Shown one piece after another: positions 1-8,912 of a stretch of DNA of 64,000 nucleotides. Position numbers and translations under genes: made by a program. Where the stretch lies: NCBI RefSeq assembly GCF_000332135.1, contig NZ_KB235896.1:4642356-4706355 (forward strand), written 5' to 3'. The stretch is from Anabaena sp. PCC 7108. GTDB taxonomy: Bacteria > Cyanobacteriota > Cyanobacteriia > Cyanobacteriales > Nostocaceae. Numbering within the stretch: position 1 is the first letter of the stretch; the number at the start of each line of letters is the position of its first letter. The notes beneath the pieces were generated by a model. It did no database searches. It was given only the letters and a program-made list of their open reading frames with translations, and was not told where the DNA came from.

Positions 1-490
1 AGCGATCGCAATATTTCTTTTCTCCTGACTTGAGAATAATTTCAAAACCCTCATTTTGTCGGTTGACAGCAATCACGGGTGTCCCAATACTAAGTTCTAA
101 TCCAGCCGTAAATGCAGCTTTAATCAAACATTCGGCAATGGTTTCCGAACGATCTGTAATTGGGAACATCCGCCCATCAGCCTCAGTTTTCAAATTTACA
201 CCATGTGCAGCAAACCAATCTACGGTGTCTAAAGGTTGAAAACGCGTGAAAGCACCCCGCAAGGCTTTTCCACCTCTGGGGTAATTTAGGACTAACTCTT
301 CTGGGGAAAAACACGCGTGAGTGACATTACAGCGTCCCCCACCAGAAATTAACACTTTCGCCAAAGGTTGACGACTGGCTTCAATTAATGTCACTTTGGC
401 TTCAGGATTAGCTTCGGCACAAGCGATCGCACCAAAAAATCCCGCAGCCCCACCACCAATAACTACAATTTGTAACGGTAACAACTTCAA
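1..490 (-). CDS. FAD-dependent oxidoreductase, HI0933/BaiN-like (partial)
   Basis: The reverse strand encodes the N-terminal part of a flavoprotein. It opens with a Rossmann dinucleotide-binding motif (VVIGGGAAGFFGAIACAEA) and continues with the family motif ISGGGRCNVTHACF. These are hallmarks of the HI0933/BaiN-like NAD(P)/FAD oxidoreductases; the physiological substrate is not known for most members. The C-terminal part lies beyond the left edge of the window. No ATG sits near the Rossmann motif, so I take the TTG at 490 as start; a second TTG at 484 is possible. A rubredoxin gene ends 46 bp upstream on the same strand, so the two may be co-transcribed. Confidence 0.8.
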   Translation of the reverse strand, partial: MKLLPLQIVVIGGGAAGFFGAIACAEANPEAKVTLIEASRQPLAKVLISGGGRCNVTHACFSPEELVLNYPRGGKALRGAFTRFQPLDTVDWFAAHGVNLKTEADGRMFPITDRSETIAECLIKAAFTAGLELSIGTPVIAVNRQNEGFEIILKSGEKKYCDR

Positions 491-536
491 AAATATCTCA
501 ATAGCACCTACTTAACTAGGTTAGCTGTTATTTTCA

Positions 537-698
537 CTATTCGACCGCTTCAAAGTCTTCTTTTGCAGCACCGCAAACTGGACACACCCAATCATCGGGA
601 ATGTCTTCAAATGCTGTTCCTGGTGCTATTTCCCCATCTGGATCACCTACTTCGGGATCATATTCATATCCGCAGACGCTGCATACATATTTTGTCAT
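537..698 (-). CDS. rubredoxin, soluble 53-residue form
   Basis: This 53-residue ORF encodes a rubredoxin, a one-iron electron carrier. Two CxxCG knuckles are visible, CSVCG near residue 6 and CPVCG near residue 39, with the usual acidic aromatic stretch ([10 protein letters not shown]) between them. These four cysteines bind the Fe. It lacks the C-terminal membrane anchor of the cyanobacterial RubA that accompanies photosystem II genes, so it is a separate soluble rubredoxin. It sits 46 bp upstream of the flavoprotein gene on the same strand. This suggests, by inference only, that it could exchange electrons with that enzyme. Confidence 0.93.
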   Translation of the reverse strand: MTKYVCSVCGYEYDPEVGDPDGEIAPGTAFEDIPDDWVCPVCGAAKEDFEAVE

Positions 699-820
699 TT
701 TTGTGCGTCCTTATCCAATTATTGGTTTTCAGCTACAATTCTTTTCAATAGATTGTGAGCAAATTCTTTGATTAATTTTATATTTAAGTCAACATCTATG
801 CTTATATCTGCTGACAGATA

Positions 821-1015
821 TTAAAAACGCCACCACATCCTTTGCAGGTAACTGAAAATCCCTACTGCGATCGCTCCCAACAATAATAGCCAAATTACGC
901 CACCGGGAATAAATGTCAGGATACCAAAGCCCCTAAGTATCCAAATAGCTATTCCCATACCTAAAAGAATGCCAAATATTTGGGTTAATTTGCGATTGAT
1001 GAAAGATTGATTCAC
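821..1015 (-). CDS. small two-helix membrane protein
   Basis: A 64-residue ORF on the reverse strand with two hydrophobic segments, about residues 13-33 (IFGILLGMGIAIWILRG) and 35-54 (IPGGVIWLLLLGAIAVGIF). It ends in a basic, Trp-rich tail (YLQRMWWRF). I do not recognise a named family. Its composition and location suggest a small inner-membrane or thylakoid protein. It lies upstream of the rubredoxin gene on the same strand, 122 bp away, so co-transcription is possible but not shown. The start ATG at 1015 is the only good one. Confidence 0.6.
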   Translation of the reverse strand: MNQSFINRKLTQIFGILLGMGIAIWILRGFGILTFIPGGVIWLLLLGAIAVGIFSYLQRMWWRF

Positions 1016-1550
1016 CCTATTTTCCTCTCAAATCAAACTATAAATGTAGATACAGCAGATTTCAGTCCCCAGGAGGTACAAATTTTGAGAACAAAGCCTT
1101 ACATAACAGGAGTCAGAATTCAGAATTTAGGAGTAAAACCCTTTTTTAGCCTGAGTTTGATCATGAATTGATGTCCTCATCACCCTGTCCATTGCTATAA
1201 AAATCAAGTTTCAACCCTGTTACCTGTTTCTTGCTGTATGATATTAAATCTGAATGATGGCTGACAAAAAAACTCACTGTGTCGCCACCTCAGTCCTAAT
1301 GATTGCCACTTGCTAGTCATTCTAGCTGTTATTTACCCTATTTTTCATTTCCAAGAGTGTTTTTACCAAAATGATTACGTAGTATCAAGAAAACTTTTTT
1401 TATGTTAAATACGTTTTGTCCATAATTCTTGATCAGAATAAACTTAAATTTTAGATCATGTCCAGAAAATCTCTAAATTGAACTGTAATTAGAATTAAGA
1501 GCAGTGAACTTGATCAAAACACAGTTTGTTGATGAGTAACTAAAGTCAAT
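1016..1550. other. intergenic region, no gene seen
   Basis: No supported gene lies here. Around 1170-1205 there is a degraded fragment of a dispersed repeat (GTCCTCATCACCCTGTCC followed by ATTGCTATA) that also occurs, better preserved, near 3.0, 42.7 and 44.3 kb. The rest is AT-rich and presumably holds the divergent promoters of the genes at 1015 and 1551. Confidence 0.5.
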
Positions 1551-2108
1551 ATGTCTGCGTTTGATATCTCAAACTTAACCATTAAAGGTTCTAATATGCT
1601 TTGGAGTCAAAATAAACAAAACTCACTAATCCAGGGTGAAATTTTGCTACAAACGCGATCGCACACTACCTGTGGTGGTGCTGTTACTGCGACCATGTAC
1701 TTACCCATAGTCAGATCCCATGTCTGGCAGCAACTCACTGATTATCCACGTTGGATACACTATTTTCCTGATATTACCAAAAGTGAAATTGTTTCCAAAG
1801 GAGATGTGAAATTTCTGTATCAAACAGCACAAAAAGCTTTTTTGTTTTTCACAGCGCAAGTGGAAATCTACCTGAACGTTGTCGAAGTGCTGGGGCAACA
1901 AATTCAATTTAAGATGGAAAAGGGAACTTTTCAGGACTTTCATGCCAATTTAGACCTGAAAGATTTGGGTAACGGCACTTTACTCGCTTATTCAGTCCAA
2001 GCCACACCGAATATTCCCATCCCTTCAATTTTTATTCAACAGGCAATGAGTTTGGAATTACCTACAAATATGCGTAAAATGCGACAAGTGCTTTGTAATA
2101 GTCAATAA
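1551..2108 (+). CDS. SRPBCC (START-like) family protein
   Basis: A 185-residue protein resembling the SRPBCC/polyketide-cyclase superfamily, helix-grip folds that bind hydrophobic ligands. The typical N-terminal element is YLPIVRSHVWQQLTDYPRWI (about residues 50-69), followed by alternating beta strands and a C-terminal amphipathic helix with PIPSIFIQQAMSLELP. The ligand is unknown. The first 40 or so residues are not typical of the fold. A later ATG at 1596 could be the true start. The next gene begins 5 bp after its stop, so the two form an operon. Confidence 0.7.
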   Translation: MSAFDISNLTIKGSNMLWSQNKQNSLIQGEILLQTRSHTTCGGAVTATMYLPIVRSHVWQQLTDYPRWIHYFPDITKSEIVSKGDVKFLYQTAQKAFLFFTAQVEIYLNVVEVLGQQIQFKMEKGTFQDFHANLDLKDLGNGTLLAYSVQATPNIPIPSIFIQQAMSLELPTNMRKMRQVLCNSQ

Positions 2109-2113
2109 CAGCA

Positions 2114-2689
2114 ATGTCAAAGGCAAAAACTATTTTGGAATTTTGGTTTGGTCATCCTGATGAACCAGATTACGGTAAACCTCAGAAATTTTGGTTTAGC
2201 AAACAACCAGATATTGATGAGGAAATCCGCACCCGGTTTATGGAAGATTACCAAAAAGCAGCGACAGGATACTTAGATGATTGGATTAATACACCTGAAA
2301 CCTGTCTAGCTTTGATTTTACTCCTAGATCAATTCCCCCGAAATATTTTTCGTGATACTCCAGAAGCCTTTGCAACTGACTGGGACGCACTTTCAGCAGC
2401 ACAACACGCTATTGCACAAGGTTATGACCGCGAATTATTGCCTGTACAACGCTGGTTTATTTATTTACCCTTTGAACATAGTGAAAACTTATCTCATCAG
2501 CGTCAATGTGTGAAGTTATTTCAGCAACTTAGTCGTGATTCCGAAAGTCTGAGTGCGATTGAGTATGCTTTTGAACATATGAAGGTAATTTCACGTTTTG
2601 GGCGCTTTCCTCATCGTAACCAAATTTTAGGACGTATTTCTACCCCAGAAGAACAAGAGTTTTTACAGCAAGAAGGTGGTTCATTTTAG
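2114..2689 (+). CDS. DUF924 family protein
   Basis: A 191-residue DUF924 protein. Characteristic blocks are visible: ILEFWFGHPDEPDYGKPQKF at the N-terminus, ALILLLDQFPRNIFRDTPEA near residues 66-85, and WFIYLPFEHSENLSHQ near 115. DUF924 proteins are all-helical, TPR-like proteins of unknown biochemical role that are widespread in cyanobacteria and proteobacteria. The length is normal. Only 5 bp separate it from the preceding SRPBCC gene, which points to translational coupling. Confidence 0.85.
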   Translation: MSKAKTILEFWFGHPDEPDYGKPQKFWFSKQPDIDEEIRTRFMEDYQKAATGYLDDWINTPETCLALILLLDQFPRNIFRDTPEAFATDWDALSAAQHAIAQGYDRELLPVQRWFIYLPFEHSENLSHQRQCVKLFQQLSRDSESLSAIEYAFEHMKVISRFGRFPHRNQILGRISTPEEQEFLQQEGGSF

Positions 2690-2747
2690 GGTGCAATTGG
2701 GATACGAAATTTCTTTAATTAGAGTTTTCGGACATGATATCAAGAGT

Positions 2748-2972
2748 AGGACTTACGCAAGTGTCACTCTAAAAATCTGTTGTAGGGTGCGTCACAATAC
2801 TACTCGGTTAAGCCTTTTTTGGGCATTACAAATAACGATATTTCAAGGGTTTCAGCCTTATTTATTTCGTTAACCGAGCAGTATTGGGGTGCGTCAGACT
2901 GCATAAATCCTGCAAATAAACAGATTGTTGATATCTGACGCACCCTACCAATGTGCCAGTTGCGTAAGTCCT
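2748..2972. mobile_element. 225-bp MITE-like element
   Basis: The segment is bounded by a perfect 13-bp terminal inverted repeat (AGGACTTACGCAA at 2748-2760, TTGCGTAAGTCCT at 2960-2972). Inside are further nested inverted repeats: GTAGGGTGCGTCA near 2782 pairs with TGACGCACCCTAC near 2937, and ACTCGGTTAA near 2802 pairs with TTAACCGAG near 2871. It has no coding capacity. This architecture is that of a MITE mobilised by a transposase encoded elsewhere. The short flanks AAGAGT on both sides might be a target duplication, but the right copy is offset by one base, so that is uncertain. Confidence 0.7.
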
Positions 2973-3016
2973 GAAGAGTTAAATGGGAACGATTTTTCCT
3001 TTGAGTAGGAATTATA

Positions 3017-3117
3017 GCAGGTGACTCTTAACAGGTGACAGGTGACAGTGCTAAAAGTCTCTTGGTGTCTAAGTTGTAGCATTAGTAGATGTCCTAACCG
3101 CCTTGTCCGTTGCTATA
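3017..3117 (+). repeat. dispersed repeat, copy A
   Basis: About 100 bp beginning GCAGGTGAC and ending GTTGCTATA, containing TCTTGGTGTCTAAGTTG and GTCCTAACCGCCTTGTCC. Clearly related copies occur at 44329-44408 (same strand) and 42716-42808 (opposite strand), with a fragment near 1170. No coding function is apparent; the open frame across it is an accident of the repeat. Confidence 0.7.
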
Positions 3118-3544
3118 AATGCAAGGTTTTTCAGTTACCACTTCATAAAAGCTGGCACTTTTTAACTTCTAACAGGCTAAAACTCTTTACCTGTAAAGTT
3201 TTCAGATTTATATGGCTAACGCCACGCTATCAGCAACTTCTACTTAGAGGTCATCACTGATTTTCAAAAATTCATCAAAAATTCATCAAAAATTTAATAA
3301 ACTTTTGCAACAACTTTTTATTTGAGGGGGCAAAAGTCACTGAAGACCAGTCTTTCTACTGACTTATCGCCAGAAAAAAGATTTAAGTAAATATATTTAA
3401 TTATATTTTTTCTATGAAGATTGCTGTCAATAGTTGACTATACTGTTAAGTATATGAGAAAGTTTTTAAGTAAAAATACTGGAAACAAAAAATTACCAGA
3501 TTGTCAACGTAAGTTCAACTATTGATTTAAAGTGATCAAGTTAA
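3118..3544. other. AT-rich leader before the PEP-CTERM gene
   Basis: There is no gene. A short direct repeat (AAAAATTCATC) occurs near 3266-3290. The remainder is very AT-rich and presumably carries the promoter of the exported-protein gene that starts at 3545. Confidence 0.4.
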
Positions 3545-4222
3545 ATGACAAACTTAAGCGTGCTTAAAAAAATTTCGGTACTGGCGGCAACCTCTGTAAT
3601 AGCAGTAATCGCTACCAATGCACAAGCCTCAGCTACCAACTTTTACCTAGGAAACACAATTCCCGAAGCTCAAATAAATTCAAGTTTTAGCTACACTGAA
3701 GATGGTATTTCACTAGTAGCAACAGGAACTCAAAGCAGTGGTGCATCTAGAAGTGTGTACCAAAGTCAATTCGGGTTAGGAGTAACCACATATAACAGCG
3801 TATTCGGTAGTTTAATAACTGGGGAGAATCAAATTGATGGGGGTATTGCCCTTGGGGAAACTCTCAACTTGACTTTTACCAAAACAGTTAAACTGATTTC
3901 TGCTACCTTTAGTCGTGTTGGCTATAACGACGACTTTAAACTGTTAGTTGATGGAAATCAATTTATTGCTGCTGATATTCCTGGTGGTAGTTTATTTGAT
4001 GTGGACGTTAGTAAGTTCACTTTTACCCCTTCTCCAACAGGCAATATGTTTGGATTTACTGTTAACGACGGCAATGATGACTATTTAGTACAATCTGTTG
4101 AAGTTGAACTTGCATCTGTTCCTGAATCCACTTCTGTACTAGGTCTTTTAGCTTTTGGTGCTATGAGTGCAGGTTCAATGATCAAGCGCAAACAGCAACA
4201 AAAAGTAATCGTAAAAGCATAG
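3545..4222 (+). CDS. PEP-CTERM sorting-domain exported protein
   Basis: A 225-residue secreted protein. It has an N-terminal signal peptide (basic KK at 8-9, hydrophobic core to about 25, AQA/ASA cleavage region). The middle is beta-rich, of unknown function and without cysteines. The C-terminus carries a PEP-CTERM-like tripartite signal: VPESTS, a hydrophobic stretch (VLGLLAFGAMSAGSM) and a basic tail (IKRKQQQK). The motif reads PES rather than PEP, a common cyanobacterial variant. By family knowledge such proteins are processed by exosortase and reach the cell surface or exopolysaccharide. No exosortase gene lies in this window. Confidence 0.85.
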   Translation: MTNLSVLKKISVLAATSVIAVIATNAQASATNFYLGNTIPEAQINSSFSYTEDGISLVATGTQSSGASRSVYQSQFGLGVTTYNSVFGSLITGENQIDGGIALGETLNLTFTKTVKLISATFSRVGYNDDFKLLVDGNQFIAADIPGGSLFDVDVSKFTFTPSPTGNMFGFTVNDGNDDYLVQSVEVELASVPESTSVLGLLAFGAMSAGSMIKRKQQQKVIVKA

Positions 4223-4380
4223 TATAGCTTGAATGTAGCGATCGCAAAAATACCCAAATATAAAACCTAAGACACCTAATGAAAATACAGAAACAATTGT
4301 GGAAGATGTCTGATGGTATCAAAGCTTATTTTTTACATATTAATCAACCTTAGACATCTCCAGAAATTAAATATTCATTC

Positions 4381-4417
4381 TTGACAATCTGTGGTCTAAA
4401 GACACGCAGATTGTTAA
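4381..4417. terminator. stem-loop between convergent genes
   Basis: The inverted repeat TTGACAATCTG / CAGATTGTTAA flanks a 15-nt loop. It sits between the PEP-CTERM gene and the convergent Nif11-type gene and probably ends transcription from one or both sides. T-rich sequence follows on the plus strand. Confidence 0.5.
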
Positions 4418-4420
4418 TAT

Positions 4421-4642
4421 TTATTTGGATATATGGATAGGCTGACTTACAAATAATAATTCCTCTAATTCACTTTCAGTAAACCTGTAGCCCAGAGTTA
4501 TAGCAAAATTGACAATTTTTTTGGTATCCCAATGACAACTACTAAAAAATCCTTGCCGACAGCAATTATTATAGTATTGCCTATAAATTTCTGGTTCTGA
4601 ACTCAACATCTCAAAAAAGCTTTCAACTTGTTCTAAGGACAT
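4421..4642 (-). CDS. Nif11-domain small peptide
   Basis: A 73-residue ORF with the Nif11 pattern: the opening MSLEQVESFFEMLSSEPEIY and the closing helix ITLGYRFTESELEELL. Nif11 domains occur as leader sequences of ribosomally made, modified peptides and as stand-alone proteins linked to nitrogen fixation. Here there is no Gly-Gly cleavage motif or long core region after the domain, only SQPIHISK. No modifying enzyme is nearby, so I read it as a stand-alone Nif11 protein. Three cysteines (NNCCRQGF and SSCHW) in the middle are unusual for the domain. Confidence 0.7.
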   Translation of the reverse strand: MSLEQVESFFEMLSSEPEIYRQYYNNCCRQGFFSSCHWDTKKIVNFAITLGYRFTESELEELLFVSQPIHISK

Positions 4643-4781
4643 ATTTTCAGATATTTACAATTTTATTAATAAGTAGAGTAACGTAAATAATTAAAGGTTT
4701 GTAGTCAGGTCTAAAGACCTGAAATTCGGGCTAAATCCCTAACTACGAGACAATTTCAGACTTTGTTACCTTACAAAAAAA

Positions 4782-4858
4782 GGGAACAGGGAACAGGGAA
4801 CAGGGAACAGGGAACAGGGAACAGGGAACAGGGAACAGGGAACAGGGAACAGGGAACA
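4782..4858. repeat. heptamer tandem repeat (GGGAACA) x11
   Basis: Eleven perfect head-to-tail copies of GGGAACA. Short tandemly repeated sequences of this kind are well known in heterocystous cyanobacteria. A shorter tract of the same unit lies at 8523-8557. The 7-bp unit keeps an open frame by accident, which produces a spurious ORF here. Confidence 0.95.
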
Positions 4859-5072
4859 AATAAAAAACTAAAGTTTAAGAGTTTAAATCTCAGTCAAAAA
4901 AAAGGATGTTTTTACAAGGAGAGTGACACGAAAAAAACAGTGTCATTATTTCAATCTCATGTTTTTAAACATGAGTTTTTTCTGTTAAGAGTTGCTTCCT
5001 GTTCCCTCTGAATTAGTCAAAAATTGGTTGGTAGTAATTTTTGGTAAATTTAATTCGTCAAAAATTCTAACA

Positions 5073-5099
5073 AACCCGATGGCTGAAAGCAACCGGGTT
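5073..5099 (-). terminator. terminator of clpB
   Basis: The stem AACCCG / CGGGTT, with a 15-nt loop, lies 25 bp past the clpB stop. On the reverse strand it is followed by a T-rich stretch. It is probably a Rho-independent terminator. Confidence 0.6.
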
Positions 5100-5123
5100 G
5101 ATAAATTTGATTTTTTGATTTAT

Positions 5124-7742
5124 TTAACTAGTAAAAACCTCAACTGGTAAGCGACTAAAACAAAGACGTTCATTTTGAACATCAACAAAAATTGTATCGC
5201 CGTCGTGGAATTCACCGCGTAAGATAGCTTTGGCAATTTGCGTTTCTAACTCTCGCTGAATTGCCCGTTTCAGAGGTCTAGCTCCGAAAACCGGATCATA
5301 CCCTACTTCTGCTAAAAAGTCAAGTGCTGCACCTGAGAGTCGCAGGGACATTTTTCTGTCGATTAATCTTTCTCTGAGTCTTTCTACTTGCAATTGGACA
5401 ATTTGCCGTAATTCCAATTTTTGCAAACTGTGGAAGATAATAAATTCATCAACTCGGTTTAAGAACTCAGGACGGAAGCTACTTCGCATTGCTTCCATGA
5501 CTCGATGACGCATTTCATCATAACGGGAATCATCACCAGACACATCGAGAATATACTGAGAACCGATGTTACTCGTCATGATAATGATACAATTCTTAAA
5601 GTCTACTGTCCGCCCTTGGGCATCGGTGACGCGACCATCATCCAGAATTTGCAGAAAGACATTAAATACATCGGGGTGGGCTTTCTCGATTTCATCGAAA
5701 AGAATAACAGCGTAAGGACGACGGCGAATAGCTTCTGTTAATTGTCCCCCTTCTTCATAACCCACATATCCGGGAGGCGCACCAATCAGCCGGGAAACGG
5801 TGTGTTTCTCCATATATTCTGACATATCAATCCGCACCAAAGCCTCTTCCGTGTCGAACATATATGCAGCCAGGGCTTTGGCTAATTCAGTTTTACCGAC
5901 ACCGGTAGGACCAAGGAAAATAAAACTAGCAATGGGACGATTAGGATCAGAAAGTCCAGCGCGAGAACGTTGAATTGCATCTGCTACGGCTGTTACTGCT
6001 TCAGATTGGCCAATGACACGGTGGTGGAGTTCATCTTCTAATTGCAACAGTTTTTCTTTTTCCGATTCTACTAATTTGCTGATGGGAATTCCTGTCCACT
6101 TAGAAATAATTTCGGCAATATCAGATTCGGTAACTTCTTCTCGCAGCAAAGATTTACCAGTTCCTTGGGTGTTGGCTAGTTCGGTTTCTGCATCTTCTAA
6201 TTTGCGATGCAAATCGGTTAAATCGCCATATTCCAACTTAGCAGCGCGGTTAAGGTCATACTCTCTTTTTGCTTGCTGAATTTCGAGATTAACTTTTTCA
6301 ATCTCTTTTTTCACAGATTGAATTTTGTCAATAATGCTTTTTTCCGATTGCCATTGTGTACTCAAAGTTCTTTGTTCTTCTTTGAAGTCAGCAATTTCTT
6401 TTTCTAGTCTTTCTAGGCGTTCTCTGGAAGCGGCATCACTTTCTTTTTGCAAGGAAAGTTTTTCCATTTCCAGTTGTAAAATCTTGCGGTCGATTTCGTC
6501 AAGTTCTTCGGGTTTGGAGGTAATCTCCATTTTCAGCCTAGCTGCGGCTTCGTCTACTAAATCGATGGCTTTATCTGGTAAAAAGCGATCGCTAATATAA
6601 CGACTCGATAATGTGGCAGCTGCAACCAACGCACTATCAGAAATCTTTACCCCGTGGTGGTTTTCATAGCGTTCTCTCAAACCCCGCAGAATCGAAACCG
6701 TATCTTCTACACTTGGTTGATCTACATAAACTTGTTGGAAGCGTCTTTCTAAAGCCGCATCTTTTTCAATATGTTTACGATATTCATCCAAAGTTGTCGC
6801 CCCAATACAACGCAATTCTCCCCGCGCTAACATTGGTTTTAACAAGTTCCCCGCATCCATAGCACCTTGGGTTGCACCTGCACCGACAACGGTATGAATT
6901 TCGTCGATAAATAAAACTATATTTCCACCAGAATCGGTAACTTCTTTTAATACTGCTTTCAGGCGTTCTTCAAATTCACCTCGGAATTTTGCCCCAGCAA
7001 TTAAAGCCCCCATATCTAAACTAATTAATGTTCTATCTTTAAGAGATTGGGGAACATCACCAGCTACTATCCGCTGTGCTAAACCTTCGGCAATGGCTGT
7101 TTTACCAACTCCTGGTTCACCAATTAAAACTGGATTATTTTTAGTCCGACGGGAGAGAATTTGGATGGTACGGCGAATTTCATCATCACGGCCAATTACT
7201 GGATCTAATTGACCTTTGCGTGCAGCATCTGTTAAGTCACGCCCATATTTTTCTAGTGATTGATATTTCCCTTCTGGACTTTGATCTGTCACTTTTTGGC
7301 TCCCCCGAATTTGTTTAATGATATTCTTTAATTTGCTTTCATCTAAACCAAATTCTTGGAATAGACTTTTACCAAAGCGGTCATCTTTGGCGTAACTTAG
7401 CAATAAGTGTTCAACAGAAATATACTCGTCTTTAAATTCTTTACGATATGCATCAGCCCTGTCTAACAGTGTATCTAAGCTTTTCCCTAAGTAAACAGAA
7501 GCGCTGCTACCTGATACTTTAGGTTGACGCAGAATAAATTGGTCGGTGCGATCGCGCAGTTTTTGCAGATTGACACCGGCTTTAGTTAAAATCGGGGTAG
7601 TTAGTCCATCTTGTTCTAGCAGCGCTTTCATCAGGTGTTCACTTTCTAGCTGCTGTTGCTGGTATTGCTTAACAACATCAGGGGTTTGAGCGATCGCTTC
7701 CCAGGCTTTTTCTGTAAATTGGTTAGGATTAGTAGGTTGCAT
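5124..7742 (-). CDS. clpB: ATP-dependent chaperone ClpB
   Basis: An 872-residue Hsp100 disaggregase of full family length. It has an N-terminal Clp-N repeat domain (about 1-150), a first AAA+ module with Walker A GEPGVGKT near 207 and Walker [10 protein letters not shown], a coiled-coil M domain (about 410-530, rich in Lys and Glu), and a second AAA+ module with Walker A GPTGVGKT near 606 and [12 protein letters not shown]. The M domain distinguishes it from ClpC and ClpA. It works with DnaK to dissolve aggregates after heat stress. I see no CIRCE element upstream. Cyanobacteria usually have two clpB genes; I cannot tell which paralogue this is. Confidence 0.97.
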   Translation of the reverse strand: MQPTNPNQFTEKAWEAIAQTPDVVKQYQQQQLESEHLMKALLEQDGLTTPILTKAGVNLQKLRDRTDQFILRQPKVSGSSASVYLGKSLDTLLDRADAYRKEFKDEYISVEHLLLSYAKDDRFGKSLFQEFGLDESKLKNIIKQIRGSQKVTDQSPEGKYQSLEKYGRDLTDAARKGQLDPVIGRDDEIRRTIQILSRRTKNNPVLIGEPGVGKTAIAEGLAQRIVAGDVPQSLKDRTLISLDMGALIAGAKFRGEFEERLKAVLKEVTDSGGNIVLFIDEIHTVVGAGATQGAMDAGNLLKPMLARGELRCIGATTLDEYRKHIEKDAALERRFQQVYVDQPSVEDTVSILRGLRERYENHHGVKISDSALVAAATLSSRYISDRFLPDKAIDLVDEAAARLKMEITSKPEELDEIDRKILQLEMEKLSLQKESDAASRERLERLEKEIADFKEEQRTLSTQWQSEKSIIDKIQSVKKEIEKVNLEIQQAKREYDLNRAAKLEYGDLTDLHRKLEDAETELANTQGTGKSLLREEVTESDIAEIISKWTGIPISKLVESEKEKLLQLEDELHHRVIGQSEAVTAVADAIQRSRAGLSDPNRPIASFIFLGPTGVGKTELAKALAAYMFDTEEALVRIDMSEYMEKHTVSRLIGAPPGYVGYEEGGQLTEAIRRRPYAVILFDEIEKAHPDVFNVFLQILDDGRVTDAQGRTVDFKNCIIIMTSNIGSQYILDVSGDDSRYDEMRHRVMEAMRSSFRPEFLNRVDEFIIFHSLQKLELRQIVQLQVERLRERLIDRKMSLRLSGAALDFLAEVGYDPVFGARPLKRAIQRELETQIAKAILRGEFHDGDTIFVDVQNERLCFSRLPVEVFTS

Positions 7743-8035
7743 AGGCTTTTTTGATAAACTACTTCACCGCAGTCTCTAATATCGTCATTGTAAAAACACC
7801 AAAGCCCTTACCAGGATCGGTCTTCACATCCTGATAAAGTAGTGTTATCAACAAACTGAGGTTGATTGAGGAAAATTTTACCTCTTTGCTTCTGTCTCCC
7901 ACTTATCACCTATGTTTGTTCAGAATAACCACACAGATGGCGCAGCCCCCTACTATAGAATGAAAGAAACAAAATTTTCTTAAGTACTTTACTCCCAACT
8001 CGGTACAGTTTTTTGAAAGACAGTGAATACTGAAG

Positions 8036-8404
8036 ATGATTGACTCTTACGACTTTGAGGAAGATGACTTCGACATAGAAAACGAGGATTTATTTACAAT
8101 CATGAATCCCGTTAGCAAAATGACTGAAGGCGAAAAGCTACAGCGGTTTAAGCGCTTTTTCGATAGCAGTACCCGTGCTATGTTACAAGACTGTCTTTTT
8201 CGCATTGTTGATGAAGATGGTACAGGTACTTTAGAAATACTTTGTCCCAATGAAACTGTCCGTCAACGTCTATCCAAGAAAAAGCGCAAAATCACCAATA
8301 ATATCAGTGGTTGTTGGAGTCATATCCAATGGTTTTCTCTATGTATCCAGCAAGATGGAGTGTTAGATTGTCAAACCTTCAACCGTAATGGAGACCGGTT
8401 TTGA
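8036..8404 (+). CDS. conserved hypothetical protein, acidic N-terminus
   Basis: A 122-residue protein I do not recognise. The first 25 residues are very acidic (DFEEDDFDIENED). The centre is basic and helical (RFKRFFDSS), and the C-terminal half alternates strands (LFRIVDEDGTGTLEILCP, WFSLCIQQDGVLDCQTF). The ATG at 8036 is the only sensible start. It has no close operon partner; clpB diverges from it 293 bp upstream. Codon use looks like its neighbours, so I take it as a real gene of unknown role. Confidence 0.65.
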   Translation: MIDSYDFEEDDFDIENEDLFTIMNPVSKMTEGEKLQRFKRFFDSSTRAMLQDCLFRIVDEDGTGTLEILCPNETVRQRLSKKKRKITNNISGCWSHIQWFSLCIQQDGVLDCQTFNRNGDRF

Positions 8405-8522
8405 ACTCTTGATGCTGTTGATTTCATGGATGAAAACCGATCCGATGTCCTTATTCCATCACTCAACAACGCCAAAATCATTTTTAAACCTCATCCAAGT
8501 TGAGAACTGGAGTTTTTCAAAA

Positions 8523-8557
8523 GGGAACAGGGAACAGGGAACAGGGAACAGGGAAGA
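8523..8557. repeat. heptamer tandem repeat (GGGAACA), short tract
   Basis: Four perfect GGGAACA copies followed by a GGGAAGA variant. It is the same unit and orientation as the 11-copy tract at 4782-4858. Confidence 0.9.
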
Positions 8558-8660
8558 GTATAAGATTTGGGAATAAAACCCAATTCTGAAAAAACTAAGG
8601 ATTTCAAAGTAGACGTGGTTTATGTCTTTTTTATTAATAAATATTTTCAGGAACTGAAAA

Positions 8661-8912
8661 GTGCCTAAAAAACAGAAATTTCCCTATTTACTTGGTTCTA
8701 AGTGGACAGCACAGCAAAAAGTTGATGGTTGGCGACATTTTCAAGTTGTTAATCGGAAAAATCAGGGTAAATGGGTATATGCGGAAATGGTTGCTGCTTG
8801 TGACCCTCAAGTTCGCTTTTGGCTCAATGCTAAATTATTACAAGATAATTCTCAGTGGCACGCTGGCTGGCAAACATTGCTAGAAATCAGAGCTATTGAT
8901 GAAAATAAATAA
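8661..8912 (+). CDS. TIGR02450-type Trp-rich small protein
   Basis: An 83-residue protein starting at a GTG. It is rich in tryptophan (LLGSKWTAQQKVDGWRHFQV, then GKWVYAEMVAACD, RFWLNAKLL, SQWHAGWQTLLE), which matches the small Trp-rich TIGR02450 family. Its function is unknown. The spacing of Trp residues is preserved across the full length, so it appears intact. A second open frame overlapping it at 8692 is a shadow. Confidence 0.75.
   Translation: MPKKQKFPYLLGSKWTAQQKVDGWRHFQVVNRKNQGKWVYAEMVAACDPQVRFWLNAKLLQDNSQWHAGWQTLLEIRAIDENK

Noticed and set aside
2676-2873. 65-codon frame overlapping the end of the DUF924 gene
   Set aside because: It lies in the MITE and has no protein-like pattern.
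3042-3260. 72-codon frame
   Set aside because: Most of it is copy A of the dispersed repeat; similar repeat copies elsewhere do not keep the frame.
4782-4858. Repeat array as a CRISPR
   Set aside because: The units are 7 bp and contiguous with no spacers; no cas genes are in the window.
4763-5011. 82-codon frame across the GGGAACA tract
   Set aside because: The frame is open only because a 7-bp repeat cycles through stop-free codons; the rest has no domain or ribosome-binding site.
7743-8035. Possible CIRCE or other heat-shock operator upstream of clpB
   Set aside because: No TTAGCACTC-N9-GAGTGCTAA. A loose inverted repeat (GATAAACTACTT / AAAGTAGTGTTATC) is too far apart to call.
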